From Mesostigma viride (Eukaryota > Streptophyta > Mesostigmatophyceae > Mesostigmatales > Mesostigmataceae), in contig RPFO01000231.1 in assembly GCA_009746045.1 (NCBI GenBank), positions 1,741,840 to 1,805,839 of the forward strand: a stretch of 64,000 nucleotides of DNA. Reading direction: 5' to 3'. The notes below the pieces were generated by a model that saw only the letters and a program-made list of their open reading frames with translations, was not told the DNA's origin and did no database searches. Shown piece after piece: positions 1 to 11,600 of the stretch. Position numbers and translations under genes: made by a program. Within the stretch, counting starts at the first letter, position 1. Every line of letters begins with the position of its first letter.

Positions 1-354
1 CTCGCACAGGGATGTGTGCTGATCGATGAGTAATTTGCACATAACATGGAAATAGCCAGAGGCTTCTACAGCTCAAACCTTTAACATCTTGCACTGAAAG
101 GCAAACTATAAATGCGGCTCCCTATCTATGTAGGGCACCTATTCCGCAACGAATCGCTATAGTTGATTACTCCCCAGGGTACAGATCTTGCGGTTCCTGG
201 TGTGCACGGCAGCCTGTGTGACCTTCCCTTTGCTTCCGCTACCCCAAAACTGCACTGCCCCAAAAGGGCTTCCCCTGAACTGGATTTTGTTGTTGAGCTT
301 TTCTCATTTTATATGTGACACGCGGACATTCTCTAAGGGGACCGACCTGCCGCA

Positions 355-1110
355 GGTAGCATGGTACTAGCGCTTGCCACGAGGGTACTGCAACAGTCGA
401 CATTTCTGTGCCGGCGCTGAGTGTGATCGCAAAGTGCAGGCCTAGGTAGCTTCTAACGTACTAGACCTTGTACCTGCGCCAGGGGAGGAGCAGCTGTGAT
501 GGGCAGTCAGTGCTTAGAGTGGTGTAGGGGACGTAGGGATGCCTCTTTTCAGCTCCCACCCACCCACCCACGCACCCACCCACGCACCCACCGGCCCGCC
601 TGCCCGCCCGCCCGCCCGCCGCCGCCCGCCCGCCCGCCCGCCCGCCGCCCGCCGCCCGCCCGCCCGCCCGCCCCCGCCCGCCCGCCCGCCCGCCCGCCCG
701 CCGCCCCCGCCCGCCCGCCCGCCGCCCGCCCGCCGCCCGCCCGCCCGCCCGCCCGCCCGCCCGCCCGCCCGCCCGCTCGCCCGCCCGCCCGCCTGCCCTC
801 CCGCCCTCCCACCCACCCGCCTACCCACCCACCCACCCACCCACGCACCCACCCACCCACCCACGCACCCACCCACCCACCCACCCACCCACCCACCCAC
901 CCACCCACCCACCCACCCACCCACCCACCCACCCACCCACCCACCCACCCACCCACCCACCCACCCACCCACCCACCCACCCACCCACCCTGCTAAGCGG
1001 GGCAACACCTTGTGTTCGAGTATGATGGGCCCCGTGCATGGTGCTACAATAGCCGACTTGATAATGATTTGCATTGATTTTGAAGGTGTGGTGTTAGCTG
1101 TACGTATAAA
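355..1110 (+). repeat. Dispersed repeat family carrying an expanded CCCA/CCCG satellite
   Basis: The flanks at 355-553 match 28750-28965. The right flank (GATAATGATTTG, then TTTTGAAGGTGTGG) matches 27640-27700 and 29020-29070. In the other two copies the satellite position holds only three or four CCCA units. Confidence 0.55.
554..990 (+). repeat. (CCCG)n/(CCCA)n tetranucleotide satellite
   Basis: About 435 bp. Roughly the first half is CCCG with CCG interruptions; the rest is nearly pure CCCA. All reading frames are open here (Thr-His-Pro-Pro, Ala-Arg-Pro-Pro and so on), but it is low-complexity intron DNA, not a gene. Confidence 0.9.
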
Positions 1111-4100
1111 GCCTAGCACACAAGAATGTAAAATAAATGTTTCTCTCGGTGGGAATGAACTCAAATGGACCAAAAGCTAGAAGTGTGTGGTTCCTATATA
1201 AACACCCATGCTCGTTATCTGATGTGACACTTGTATATAACTCTTCTATGTAAGACTTGGATAAAGCACTTGTATTTAACACTTGTATACATAGGTGGTT
1301 CTCTGAACGTAGTTTTTTTATAGCTAGATGGAAGGGTGGCCGCTATACCTAGGTCGGCTATAGGGCTCACGTGACATGCCTTTTGAGGCCGGTGCGGGCT
1401 GATCATCTGGAGCGGCAGTGGCAATGATTCGGCCAGTTCCCTGGCCAGGTGGCGAGAGGCACCTCGTGAGGCAGGAGTGCCATTTTCTTTGTTAATGACA
1501 TAGTGATTACTTTCTTACATCTAAGACTTTTCTCTCAGGCAATACATATGTTACCTAAGAGCCCCGGCAAACTTAGGTAAGCCGCCGGCAATGAGAACTC
1601 CTATTTGCGTCATTTGTTCAGACGGCAGACAGAATAGAATTTGCGTGGCGAAAAAATGCCGTCCAGGCCAAGGCCGCGTGGCACGCAAAAAAGACAAAAG
1701 CAAACCCACCTAGCTAAGTTCGGCCTCTTTTCTTTTCACAAGGGCGGCGACAGCAAGCCAGGGGGAGCGCACCTTTGGTTTGACCAACGTTCACTGTCGG
1801 AGCCATTTCTGGCCCTGAGCAGCAATGGCAAAGGGGCTCAAGGCAACAATAAGGCAGGCAGTGCGCAAGGAGGACGAGACGTCCATGCCGTGGGCTGCTG
1901 CGGCCAGTCAAGCGCCAGTCGCCTTCAGCGCCAAAAAGAAGCAGCTCGCCACTCTGCTTGCCAAGTGCTCCAACCCCACATTTAGGCTGTGGTTGCCGTC
2001 GAGCTGGTCTTCAGCACCCAGGACTGGGTGACCGACGCCAGCTCGTGGAGCTCGAGCCAGCTGAGGTCTGTCGTGCAGTTGCTGGCCGATCATGTCGACG
2101 TTGACGGCGTGTTCCAGGCATGCGACCCAAACGAAGCGTTGGTGGCAAAACTGCTGGCCGTGACAGATGTCGCGGCGGACAACAAGGAGGAGGCGCTGCC
2201 ACCATGGACTCCAGCGCACCAAAACATGGCCAAGCCAAAAGGCAAGGCAAGAAATCCGGCAGATAGGGGGCTGATGAAAAGAAAGCGAGGGCGAAGCCGA
2301 TGGGGCATTCGTTGGGGCACCTCTGGCAGTTGAAAATTAGGGCGACGAGGAGGACAAGGAGGCTGGGAGGTCACAGCCGAGAAATTCATGCAAGGTGTGA
2401 GGGCAGCGCCGGGAGGAATGGAAGGGGCGGGAAGCCAATGCAAGGCCTTGATTGGATGTCGCTTTTGCGTGCAACTATCCCCTGCGTCACTCTATGACCT
2501 GGCCTCTCAGCTTTTGTCGAACCCAGGTGAGCTATAAAGCTGAAACCTGGCCTGGTCATGCCACATCTTGTGGAGCCGTAGGTCACTGCCTTCTGTGTTA
2601 CATATGAGCAGACGCTTGCCATGCGTCGCTCCGGACCCCCGTTTATTGGCTACGAAATAGGCTACCATCTGAGGACGCCTATTTCGATGTCCGCTGCTCT
2701 AGAAATTGATAGCTCTTGTCTGGACTTGTCTCATGAATAAATCAGATGGTTACAAGCAATTCATCCGAGATATGCAACTTCAGACGAAATTACGATTTCT
2801 AACGATAGTCTACCTCGTACCATCACATCCGTTATTGTGTTGCCCACGACGGAGGACGAACACGCACTACACAAGGAAACGGATGACAACAAACCTTGCC
2901 TCAAGATGTATGGACAACCGAAGGCCCGGAATGATTAGGTACATGCAAGCGACTACCCGCTATTGGTGTCTCTTTCCCACACCTGGTAGTTAAGCCCACA
3001 CGATTCACCAAACCGACACACTCTTAACGCACGCTTGTCAGAACACGCTGAACATCTGTCGTGATTCCAGACACAACAAAAACCGCATCCCAGAAACGCC
3101 GTCCTTGCATTGCCATCACACATAAGAGCATCTAGAAAATGGCATCTTGGCAAACTGGAATTGCTGCCCCATGGCACGTTTTATCTGGCACAAGTCCTGG
3201 CACTTTTTTGTCAGGAACATGTCCAGTGATGATGGCCGAGCGACCACACCCCAAGGTCGCGGCGTAATATCTTTCACACGAGCTGCACTTTCACCCGTGA
3301 CTTGCGGAGCGACCGCTGCTTCAAATGACACGTGTAAAGGGCTGTCGTAAGCTGCGGCATCTGTGCCGTACCAGGTACACCCATGTAGCTGGGTTGACAT
3401 CCTGCCAGAAACACAACCCAGCCTCAGCTGTAGCCTGGCTCCGCCACGCCTTTCCTAATTCCTGGACAACTCACATTATATTGACCGACATATATCAACC
3501 TGTAATAAGTCCTAACTGTGCGTCGCGCCGATGTTGCCTTAGTGCCCACGCTATATTCCAAGTAGACTAACCAGAGCATCTGTGTCCCAATGACCGGTGC
3601 GCTGATTTAATCCTGTCGGATGCAACACCGTGCGTAACTCACGCACTGCGTCCCCACGCTGATTTATTTCTGGCGGACGCAACTCCATGCGTAGCTTACG
3701 CACTGCATCCCTACGCCGAGTTGAAATGAAGTGCAGGTGGCTGTAGAAAGTACCCTTAAACATCCGGGTACAAATTGGTTGAGAGTAATATGGGGGCCGG
3801 CTCTCGGAGCCCCGGTGGCGGGCCCCCAGTCAAGGGCTAGCATATGGGGGCCCAGCGGGTTTGTTAGCGGCGGTCGACACTAACCCTGAGTTGGGTAAGG
3901 GGGCCGGAGAATTTAGGCCGGCGGTGGCGGTCCTGGGCCCCCATTTGTCTGGGCTGTCACTACTCTTGGGGCGGTGGTTGTGACTGAAAATGTTAATTAT
4001 GCTGCAGCTGCCTATCCATCTGGCAGCAATATTTCACGTTGATCAGCCCGAAAGGTTGGGGGCAGCGACTGCGGGTGGTGTGGCCGGGTTGAGGGACGAG

Positions 4101-4330
4101 TGAGAGTGTGCCCTGGCCTTGGCTCCCATGCAAGGGGTTGACCGAAGCGCACCTTTGACAGGAGAGCTGGTCGCGTCTGGCGCGTCGACTTACAGGCAAA
4201 GTGTCGTCTATGCTACGATGGAGCCGGGTAGTGCATGTGACGGAGCCAGTGTGTGCAAGTGAGGTGCATGGGTACCCACCCTTGCACATACTGACTGAGC
4301 TAGGTTGCCTGCACTGGCTCTAGGCCGCTG
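1111..4330. other. Intron sequence with no supported gene
   Basis: Short open frames at 1825-2031 and 1989-2333 (+) are interrupted and match nothing I recognise; they could be remains of a mobile element. A two-copy repeat of about 57 bp sits at 3602-3716. A G+C-rich imperfect palindrome lies at about 3783-3975, with GGGGGCC facing GGCCCCC. Confidence 0.4.
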
Positions 4331-4333
4331 AGC

Positions 4334-4760
4334 GTGCGGGCGCAACAAGCAATCACTGGCCAGCAATGGCAGTTTGGGGTTAAAATTCGTTGGCGGGATC
4401 TGGGGATGCACATCAGCGAGAAGGAGGTGCGAGCGGCAGTGAAGGGCGTGGAGAGGAGTGTGCGCAGCCTGGCGAACCGAGGCAAGCGGGTGGTGAGGTT
4501 GGTGGATTCCACTGCGGCATTGGGCGGCCTGGCTAAGGGGCGGTCATCAGCATACAAGCTCAACAAGCAGTGCCGCCGCTTGTGTCTGTTTCTCTTGGCT
4601 ACTGGGAGCCGTTCCCAGTGGGTGTGGACGCTGTCAGAGTACTTTTCAACCAGCCGACGGCGTTCATCGAATCCAATCCATCATGGGCGGCCTTCTTGGC
4701 AGGCTGGGTGTGTGACCTTACCGCGAGAAGCATCTATCCTATCTTTCCTAAGTAACCCGG
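4334..4760 (+). pseudogene. DIRS-type retrotransposon RNase H fragment
   Basis: The frame contains GMHISEKEVRAAVKGVERSV, then KRVVRLVDSTAALGGLAKG, then SSAYKLNKQCRRLC. This is the RNase H pattern of tyrosine-recombinase (DIRS/Ngaro-like) retroelements, with the D-S catalytic strand and the KGRSS block. After about 4600 the frame breaks. No reverse transcriptase is seen beside it, so it is a fragment. Confidence 0.6.
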
Positions 4761-5506
4761 GGCCCCCTGCAACCGTTACTGTAGCTGCCTTTCCTGCTCG
4801 AGGGGAAAGGAGAGCTGGCTACCTTGCTGGCGTACCGTCGTGGCCTTGATTCACGGTTGACTTGGTGGGAAGCTAACGACGGGGTAGACAGGTCATCAAC
4901 GCATGTGGTGGCCCTTGAGGACACCTTTTGTGTGGCGGAAGGGTGGCCGAAGAGTATTCGGGTCACAGCCAGTCGTGGCGTCATGGCTGTAGTACACAGG
5001 GTCAACTGACATGCACGGCCACTCTGTGGCGAACGGAAACGACAAAGTAGAACAGGACCGCCAAATTGTTTTATATGGACCCGCTTGGCAAAGGGTGTGG
5101 CACAGCCACCAAAAAATTGCCACACCGCCACAATTGGTGGCAAAACGCCACTAATAAAAACACAGGTCCTACTCACATTCGTCCCCATGGGGCTAGCAGT
5201 TAGATCCGCTCCTCTTTTATGTATTGGGGGATTTCAGACACACTCGCACGGCTCTCCACATTCCGGTCAAATGCCTTTCCGCAGTTGGGCTATACCTTGG
5301 GATGCCTTAGATAAGGAGACCTCTGTAATCGTGAAATTGTGAGAGAGGTCCTATATTCGAATCCAGTATCGTACCAAAATTTTCATTTTGTGTTTAGCTT
5401 GCTATGGTACTTTAATAAGGGATTTCTATTAGTGCTCCAGCCCATGCTGATTTCGATCTAATATAGAAACTGGCATTCATGTTTGCATTTTGTTCTCCTG
5501 ATGCAG

Positions 5507-5623
5507 CACCGTGTGAGGACTCGGAGACAGGGGGCAATAAAGACACTGGCTGCACCTATGCCTTTCCCATCTGCAACGATGGCACCAACAACGGGGTCAA
5601 TGACGCGGATGGCTATTGCGTGG
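5507..5623 (+). CDS. Exon: cysteine-rich module 1
   Basis: A 117-bp phase 1-1 exon, preceded by ...TGATGCAG and followed by GTACGTG. The module reads [15 protein letters not shown], then [11 protein letters not shown], then GYCV. It is the closest partner of module 5 (18141-18257), sharing the KDTGCT and FPICNDGTN blocks and the extra proline before the first cysteine. Flanking intron sequence is also shared for about 1 kb. Confidence 0.7.
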
Positions 5624-8600
5624 GTACGTGCTACAGTAGGCAACACCTCCCATCTACCATCGCACACCCATGCCTGAATTTATGTCACGATGTGGGGCCA
5701 CGTCAGTGTTAATTCATTAATGTGGTGCCAGCTGATCCCATACCATCTTGCGCCCGCCTGCTTAGTACATTTGCTGTACCCTCCTAGCGCTAGCTAATAA
5801 TGCTTCTGAGGTTGTTGTGGACGGCCCACCGATCTGATGTCTACTTGGCCCACCGACTGAGCGAAACCTTAAACTCTCTTGCTATCTGTTCCTTGGTTTC
5901 TGGCTCTTCGAAAGGAAATAGAATCTGCCCTTACACCCGTGGTTGTATCCTGCAAAGGCCTGATTATCGTGGGACTATATATGTCGCACAAGATCCACTG
6001 GAATGAGATTCATGGTGGCCAGGATGCCCCTTCTGTGCGGGCGCCCAGGGTGGCCCTCTGTACTATGGTCATCGATTCTAGTGCTGAGGGGGCAGCGCCT
6101 GTAGAGCCGGGCGGGATCTCACTGTACCATAGATTCCATGTCGCTAGGTCCATACCAATCATCATACATTTATCTCCTCCGTGCATTTCCGTCTCCCTCC
6201 CCCTCCCCCTCTCCCTCCCCTCCCCTCTCCCTCCCCTCCCCCTCTCCCTCCCCCTCCCCTCTCCCTCCCCCTCCCCCTCCCTCTCCCTCTCCCTCTCCCT
6301 CTCCCTCTCCCTCTCCCTCTCCCTCTCCCTCTCCCTCTCCCTCTCCCTCTCCCTCTCCCTCTCCCTCTCCCTCTCCCTCTCCCTCTCCCTCTCCCTCTCC
6401 CTCTCCCTCTCCCTCTCCTCTCCCTCTCCCTCTCCCTCTCCCTCTCCCTCTCCCTCTCCCTCTCCCTCTCCCTCTCCCTCTCCCTCTCCCTCTCCCTCTC
6501 CCTCTCCCTCTCCCTCTCCCTCTCCCTCTCCCTCTCCCTCTCCCTCTCCCTCTCCCTCTCCCTCTCCCTCTCCCTCTCCCTCTCCCTCTCCCTCTCCCTC
6601 TCCCTCTCCCTCTCCCTCTCCCTCTCCCTCTCCCTCTCCCTCCCCATCTCCACATTTGTTCCCGTATCCATATCCATATGTATATACACATACATATCCA
6701 TATACTTGCTGAGCTATCTGCTCATTTTATAATATGTTGCGGCGGGCTCAAAGGGGGCCGTTCCGCCGCTTGTAGCGTAGCTCAACCGTACGTCACCTGC
6801 ACCATGGGAGTTGCTTGTGTTATGTTCATAGGACTAGAGTAGAAGGGGGCCGGCGTTGCGCCGGTACTAGTGCCTACTGTCAACCGTGCCCGCCTTTTTG
6901 AGGGGGGCGCGGCGCCTTAAGAGTATATGCTTTGTTATTCATTTTCACACATATGTACAGAATCTTGGTGCTCTTCCGAGGTCTTTTGGCCCCTAGTTGT
7001 CCCCCGAATGCGAGCGCCCTCCTTGTGCGCAACTTTGCTGTCGTAGGCCTAACTCCACCTTTACCGAGTGCACAACCACTTTGCAGAGATCCAAATTCGT
7101 CGTTGTCTAGTCCAGGATAAATCCAGAGTCCTCTATGATCCCCTTTACCGTCTCTGACTCGCAGAGACATCTCTGACTCTGTACCTAGAATGAGTCACCA
7201 GAGGCACAGTACGCCGCGGGTGCCCCTGTTCAGCCTAATTGTCATTTCTAGACCATACTCGGAACCAATCATAACCTGATATAATAAGGGCCCACCTGGG
7301 AGTATAGTCGGTAGTCCCAGTACTAGCTCCCCCTGCGCTATGAATAGCTCCCCCCTCAGGGGGGTACAGCGAGTGTGCGCGGTGACCCCCTTATACTACT
7401 AATGGATCATAGACCCCTTTCCTCAATGAGCTGACCCTGCAAACGATTTTGTAAGCACATTTCCCACATACTATGGCATCCCATCAATTATACTTGTTAC
7501 TGCCCCAGGGACTGATCAGCTGGTACTAAATACAACTGGGTTTTTTCCCTACTCAGACAGCTGTGCACCAGGGTACCCCAGTACCCCCTTGACTTTGTCC
7601 AGGGTGGTCACCTGGTCCGGTGGTCAGATATGGTCTGACAAGTGTGCTACGAATAGAGTGACTCTAGATCTTTCCGTTGGTCTAGTTGGTTTCCACCAAA
7701 ACCTTCTCGCCAGATCCCTTCAGGGCGCACAAACTCGTACCGCGTCGCGAGCCATCAGGGTCATCACTTGGTTGGGTATACCAGTCGTTACACCCAGTTC
7801 AGCCTATAGGGGTACCATTGGAAAAAGCAGCCGTCGGGGTAGGGGTGGGTGTTTAGTACCTACTAGGAACATGGCCACCAACCATGCCATACCACCCATC
7901 TCCCTTCCACAATGATGGGAGAACGTAGCTGCATCATCAGACTGCCCTTATACTGTATGGCACCTTCGTGCAGGTGCCACCTTGTCCATGCACGTCGATA
8001 ACCTGGTACGGATACCCCACTCAAGGCATGGGAGGCAACCACCAGCGAGCTAGTGTGAATATGCCTATGTCAGCTTCCCTTAGCAAGGATAAACTAGGCC
8101 CAAACTGCTACTGCTTGCCAGGTGATGGTCAGCACACCTGGTGGCACATGCTGACCTTGGGAAGTTTTTACTTACTGTACCATTACATGCTTGATGGTGC
8201 CTCATAGAGCAGCCAACTGGGCACCTCACACTCATGCAGTATGTGGGAGGGAAATGTATAACAACGTATATGGAGGTATTCAAATCCATGCAGCCTCTAA
8301 AAATCAGTTGCGTCACGCTTTGGCAAGTCGGTTGACGGGGGGCAGCATCTATGATGGGGGAGTTAGGAAGGGGCCAGGCCATGGTCAAGAAAGAGCATGA
8401 ATAATGAAAACTGTGCCGCGCAAGCTAGCATGTGCCACACAAGCATGTACTAACGTCAAACATTGATGTAAAAATGATGCTTCGGCTTTACCTGGCATGG
8501 CTGGCGTTACCTTGGCCCAAGCGGCGGCCATGAAATGGCAAGCTGCCGCACACCAAAGTTGTGCGGCACGGTTGCTAGATTCGGCGATTTCTGGCCACCC

Positions 8601-11600
8601 TTGAATACTTACGGCTACCATGCGTCAAAACAAGTATGAAGAAACCGATACATCCCTCCACTAAAGTACGCCAGAAAGGTTTTGCTGTCAACGTTTCTAT
8701 CGACCGACCTGATGGCAGTATTTTGCCAGCAAGAACGCTGCCAACACCTGTCAAATATCAATCCCACGTGCCAATAGTTGGGCTGTATGATCTTTAGAAT
8801 GTATAGAATCTACAACCTGAGTTTGGCAAGCTGATTCAATCGCAAACGTGTCGAACCGGTGAAATTTGGACATCCCTCCTAACTTATGATCCACTTCTGG
8901 TTTTTCTGGCCACGCATGCGCAACATGCGTGTCTTCTGTGTTCCCTGATATCAGCCTGCTTTGACACGCAAGCTGGTGGTGCTCGAGACGACGGTTGCAC
9001 TCCTCTTGCCCCCATCTGTGGTGACCTCGGTCCAAGCGATGCGGACAGCTCGCCCGGGGCCACATGCGCATGTACGTCTTTTAATGCACACCTAAGCAGC
9101 CTGGTACCGCACTCGTGTTCTCATAATAAGCCCACATGTACCTTTTTCAATTATAGAGATGACAGGATCCATTTCTGTCCTTGCTTTGCATGCATCACCA
9201 CAAATTCGGATCTCTCTGAAAGTGGAGCGGTAAGAGGAAGACCGCCACAGGCGGCTGGGATTGCCAGCCGCGTGGATGGCAGGCGTTAGACAAGTCATAT
9301 ATTAAATACTCCTATGGGAAATTGTGGCCTGGCTGCCCTTGGTCAGGCCGCGCGCCACTGGTCCTTGGGCTCTGGTACAGAATGTACGACATTGCTGGAA
9401 ATCCGGCGTCACGTGCAGGTGCCGTGACGGTAGACGCTTGTCAGTGGCCATGTTTTGTGACGGAAGCACTTTGCGTGGCAACTGGCAAGCCCTGGAGGGC
9501 TTTGGAACTAGTTCAAAGCTTTTGTATTTCGTAGGGAGTTTGTGACGCAAGTCTGACGTTGCTCGGAAATTGAATGACGGTTATCAACGGCTGTCCTGCT
9601 TGGCCGAAGGGGAATACAGCGACACATGGTTTGTCGTCTAGGTTGTTTCTTTCACAATTTGGCTGCGCCGACACCCAGTGCAGGCAGCCAAAAATGGCGG
9701 AACAAGAAACTCCCCAGCCTCACACCTGTTTATGGTGTGGGGCTAGCTCCAAATAATTTTATTGCGACAGCTGTGGATTTACCCCTGCTTTTCTGGAGCA
9801 GCTGACAGGCTGCCGATTTTCCGGACCTGTGTTATGGTCCGGGTGGTCGGGTTTGTTCCGGTTCGGTTTTTGTTATTATGCATTATTAAGAAAAACCGGC
9901 GGAGTAGTCTGAGTCATCCTTGCTGAGCAGCAACGAGCCAGCAAACGCCACCATAGTTAATTCTTAATAGCGCCGCAACCGTTTTGTCCCTGCGGCAGTT
10001 AGGTCCAGAGCAATTTAGCCGGCAATAACAACTCGCCCGTACACTCAAGTTACTTCGCAAGTTGACTTGAGTGTACCGGCAAGTGGTAATCACCGGCTGT
10101 TGTCGCCGGCTAAATAGCTCCGGACGTAATTTCCGCAGTGGCAAATAGGTTCTGGCGCTATTTAAGTTCTTTTAGTACCATCGTCAAAGCGTCTCAGATA
10201 GCTGGCTGGCTGGCTGTGGCGGAACACTGTACCTGGGGATGCCTGCACCCCGTGTTGGTCGTTCTGTCAGAGGCCGGCCTGCTTTCAACCGGCCCTATTA
10301 CCTGGGGATGCCTGCACCCCGTGTTGGTCGTTCTGTCAGAGGCCGGCCTGCTTTCAACCGGCCCTATTACCTGGGGATGCCCGCACCCCGTGTTGGTCGT
10401 TCTGTCAGAGGCCGGCCTGCTTTCAACCGGCCCTATTACCTGGGGATGCCTGTACTCGGGGTCCTGCTGGTAGGAAGCCATTGAAAATATCCATCTTAGA
10501 AATCAATTCCCGGTGATTGTCTCCGGGCGCAGTGGGGGTCCTCGCCAAGCACTGCATGTGGCAGGCACCCAACTTGTCTTCTCAAGGCGCATAGCCTTGC
10601 CAGATCTGCACCAAGCTGTGGCTGCGACGGTGACCGCCCTGCAATATAGGATGATTGGACAGCGCCTCCCAGCCGTGCATGAAAAGGTGGCCCTGGCAAG
10701 GGTCACCATGCTGGAGGCGCATGCACATTCGCTGCATTCAGCGTTGCGACAGGTTGCGCTCAAGGTCTGGGGTTGAGTGAGGAGCGTTAAGTCAGGCTTC
10801 AAGTTGCCAGGGGAGGGATGATGCATGCACTACAGTACGTGCTGAATTGTTTTCCTAGTCGGTGCCACCTTGCCATTGATGCATGATGGCCAGTCCACTC
10901 AGTGTTTCAATAAAAACTGGTGATTCGCGGGAGTGAACGGGTGTACTCGGATTTATCTGAAAAATAGTGTAGTTTAGTGGTACAGTACAAGAGAAACCGC
11001 CGCGGGCGGCTGGGACAGCTGCCGCGCAGATGGCAGGCGTTACACAATTATGTCATAAATTAATTGTGGGTCATTGTGGGACAGCTGCCCTTGGTCAGGC
11101 CGCGCGCCGCTGGTCAGTGGGATCTGGTACATAATGTACGACATTACTGAAAATCCAGCGTCGCATGCAGGTGACGTGACAGATGCCACTTGTCACTGGC
11201 GATATTTTGCTACGGAAGCACTTTGCCCAAATGGCTTTGGAACTATGAGTAGGAATAGTTCAAAGCTTATGTATCTTGTAGGGAGTTTATGACGCAAGTC
11301 TGACGTTACACGGAAATGAAACTACGGTTGTCAATGGCTGTCCTGCTTGGCGGAAGGGGAACATAACCAAACGTGGTTTGTCGTCTAGGTAATTTCTTTC
11401 ACCCGCCCACCCAACCCTTTTCTATGTTGCTTGGGGACATGCACTACGTGCTGGATTGTTTTCTTATTCGTTTCTACCTTGCCATTCATTCGTGGTGGCC
11501 CAGTCCACTCATTGTTTCAATAAAGACTGGTGATTCTTGGTAGCTAACGGGTGTAACATCAAGCTTATTACAATATGTGAGCTTAGTAGCTGTATACGGT

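Noticed and set aside
514-1180. Long open frames of Thr-His-Pro-Pro or Gly-Gly-Trp-Val repeats on both strands
   Set aside because: They are translations of the CCCA/CCCG satellite; every frame of such an array stays open and the flanks show no coding signal.
5294-5370. tRNA gene
   Set aside because: A B-box-like ATTCGAATC and a loose A box are present, but no acceptor stem can be formed; at most a decayed tRNA-derived repeat.
6138-6842. Ser-Pro / Leu-Pro / Arg-Glu repeat frames
   Set aside because: Products of the (CTCCCT)n satellite in both strands; no start context or homologous flanks.
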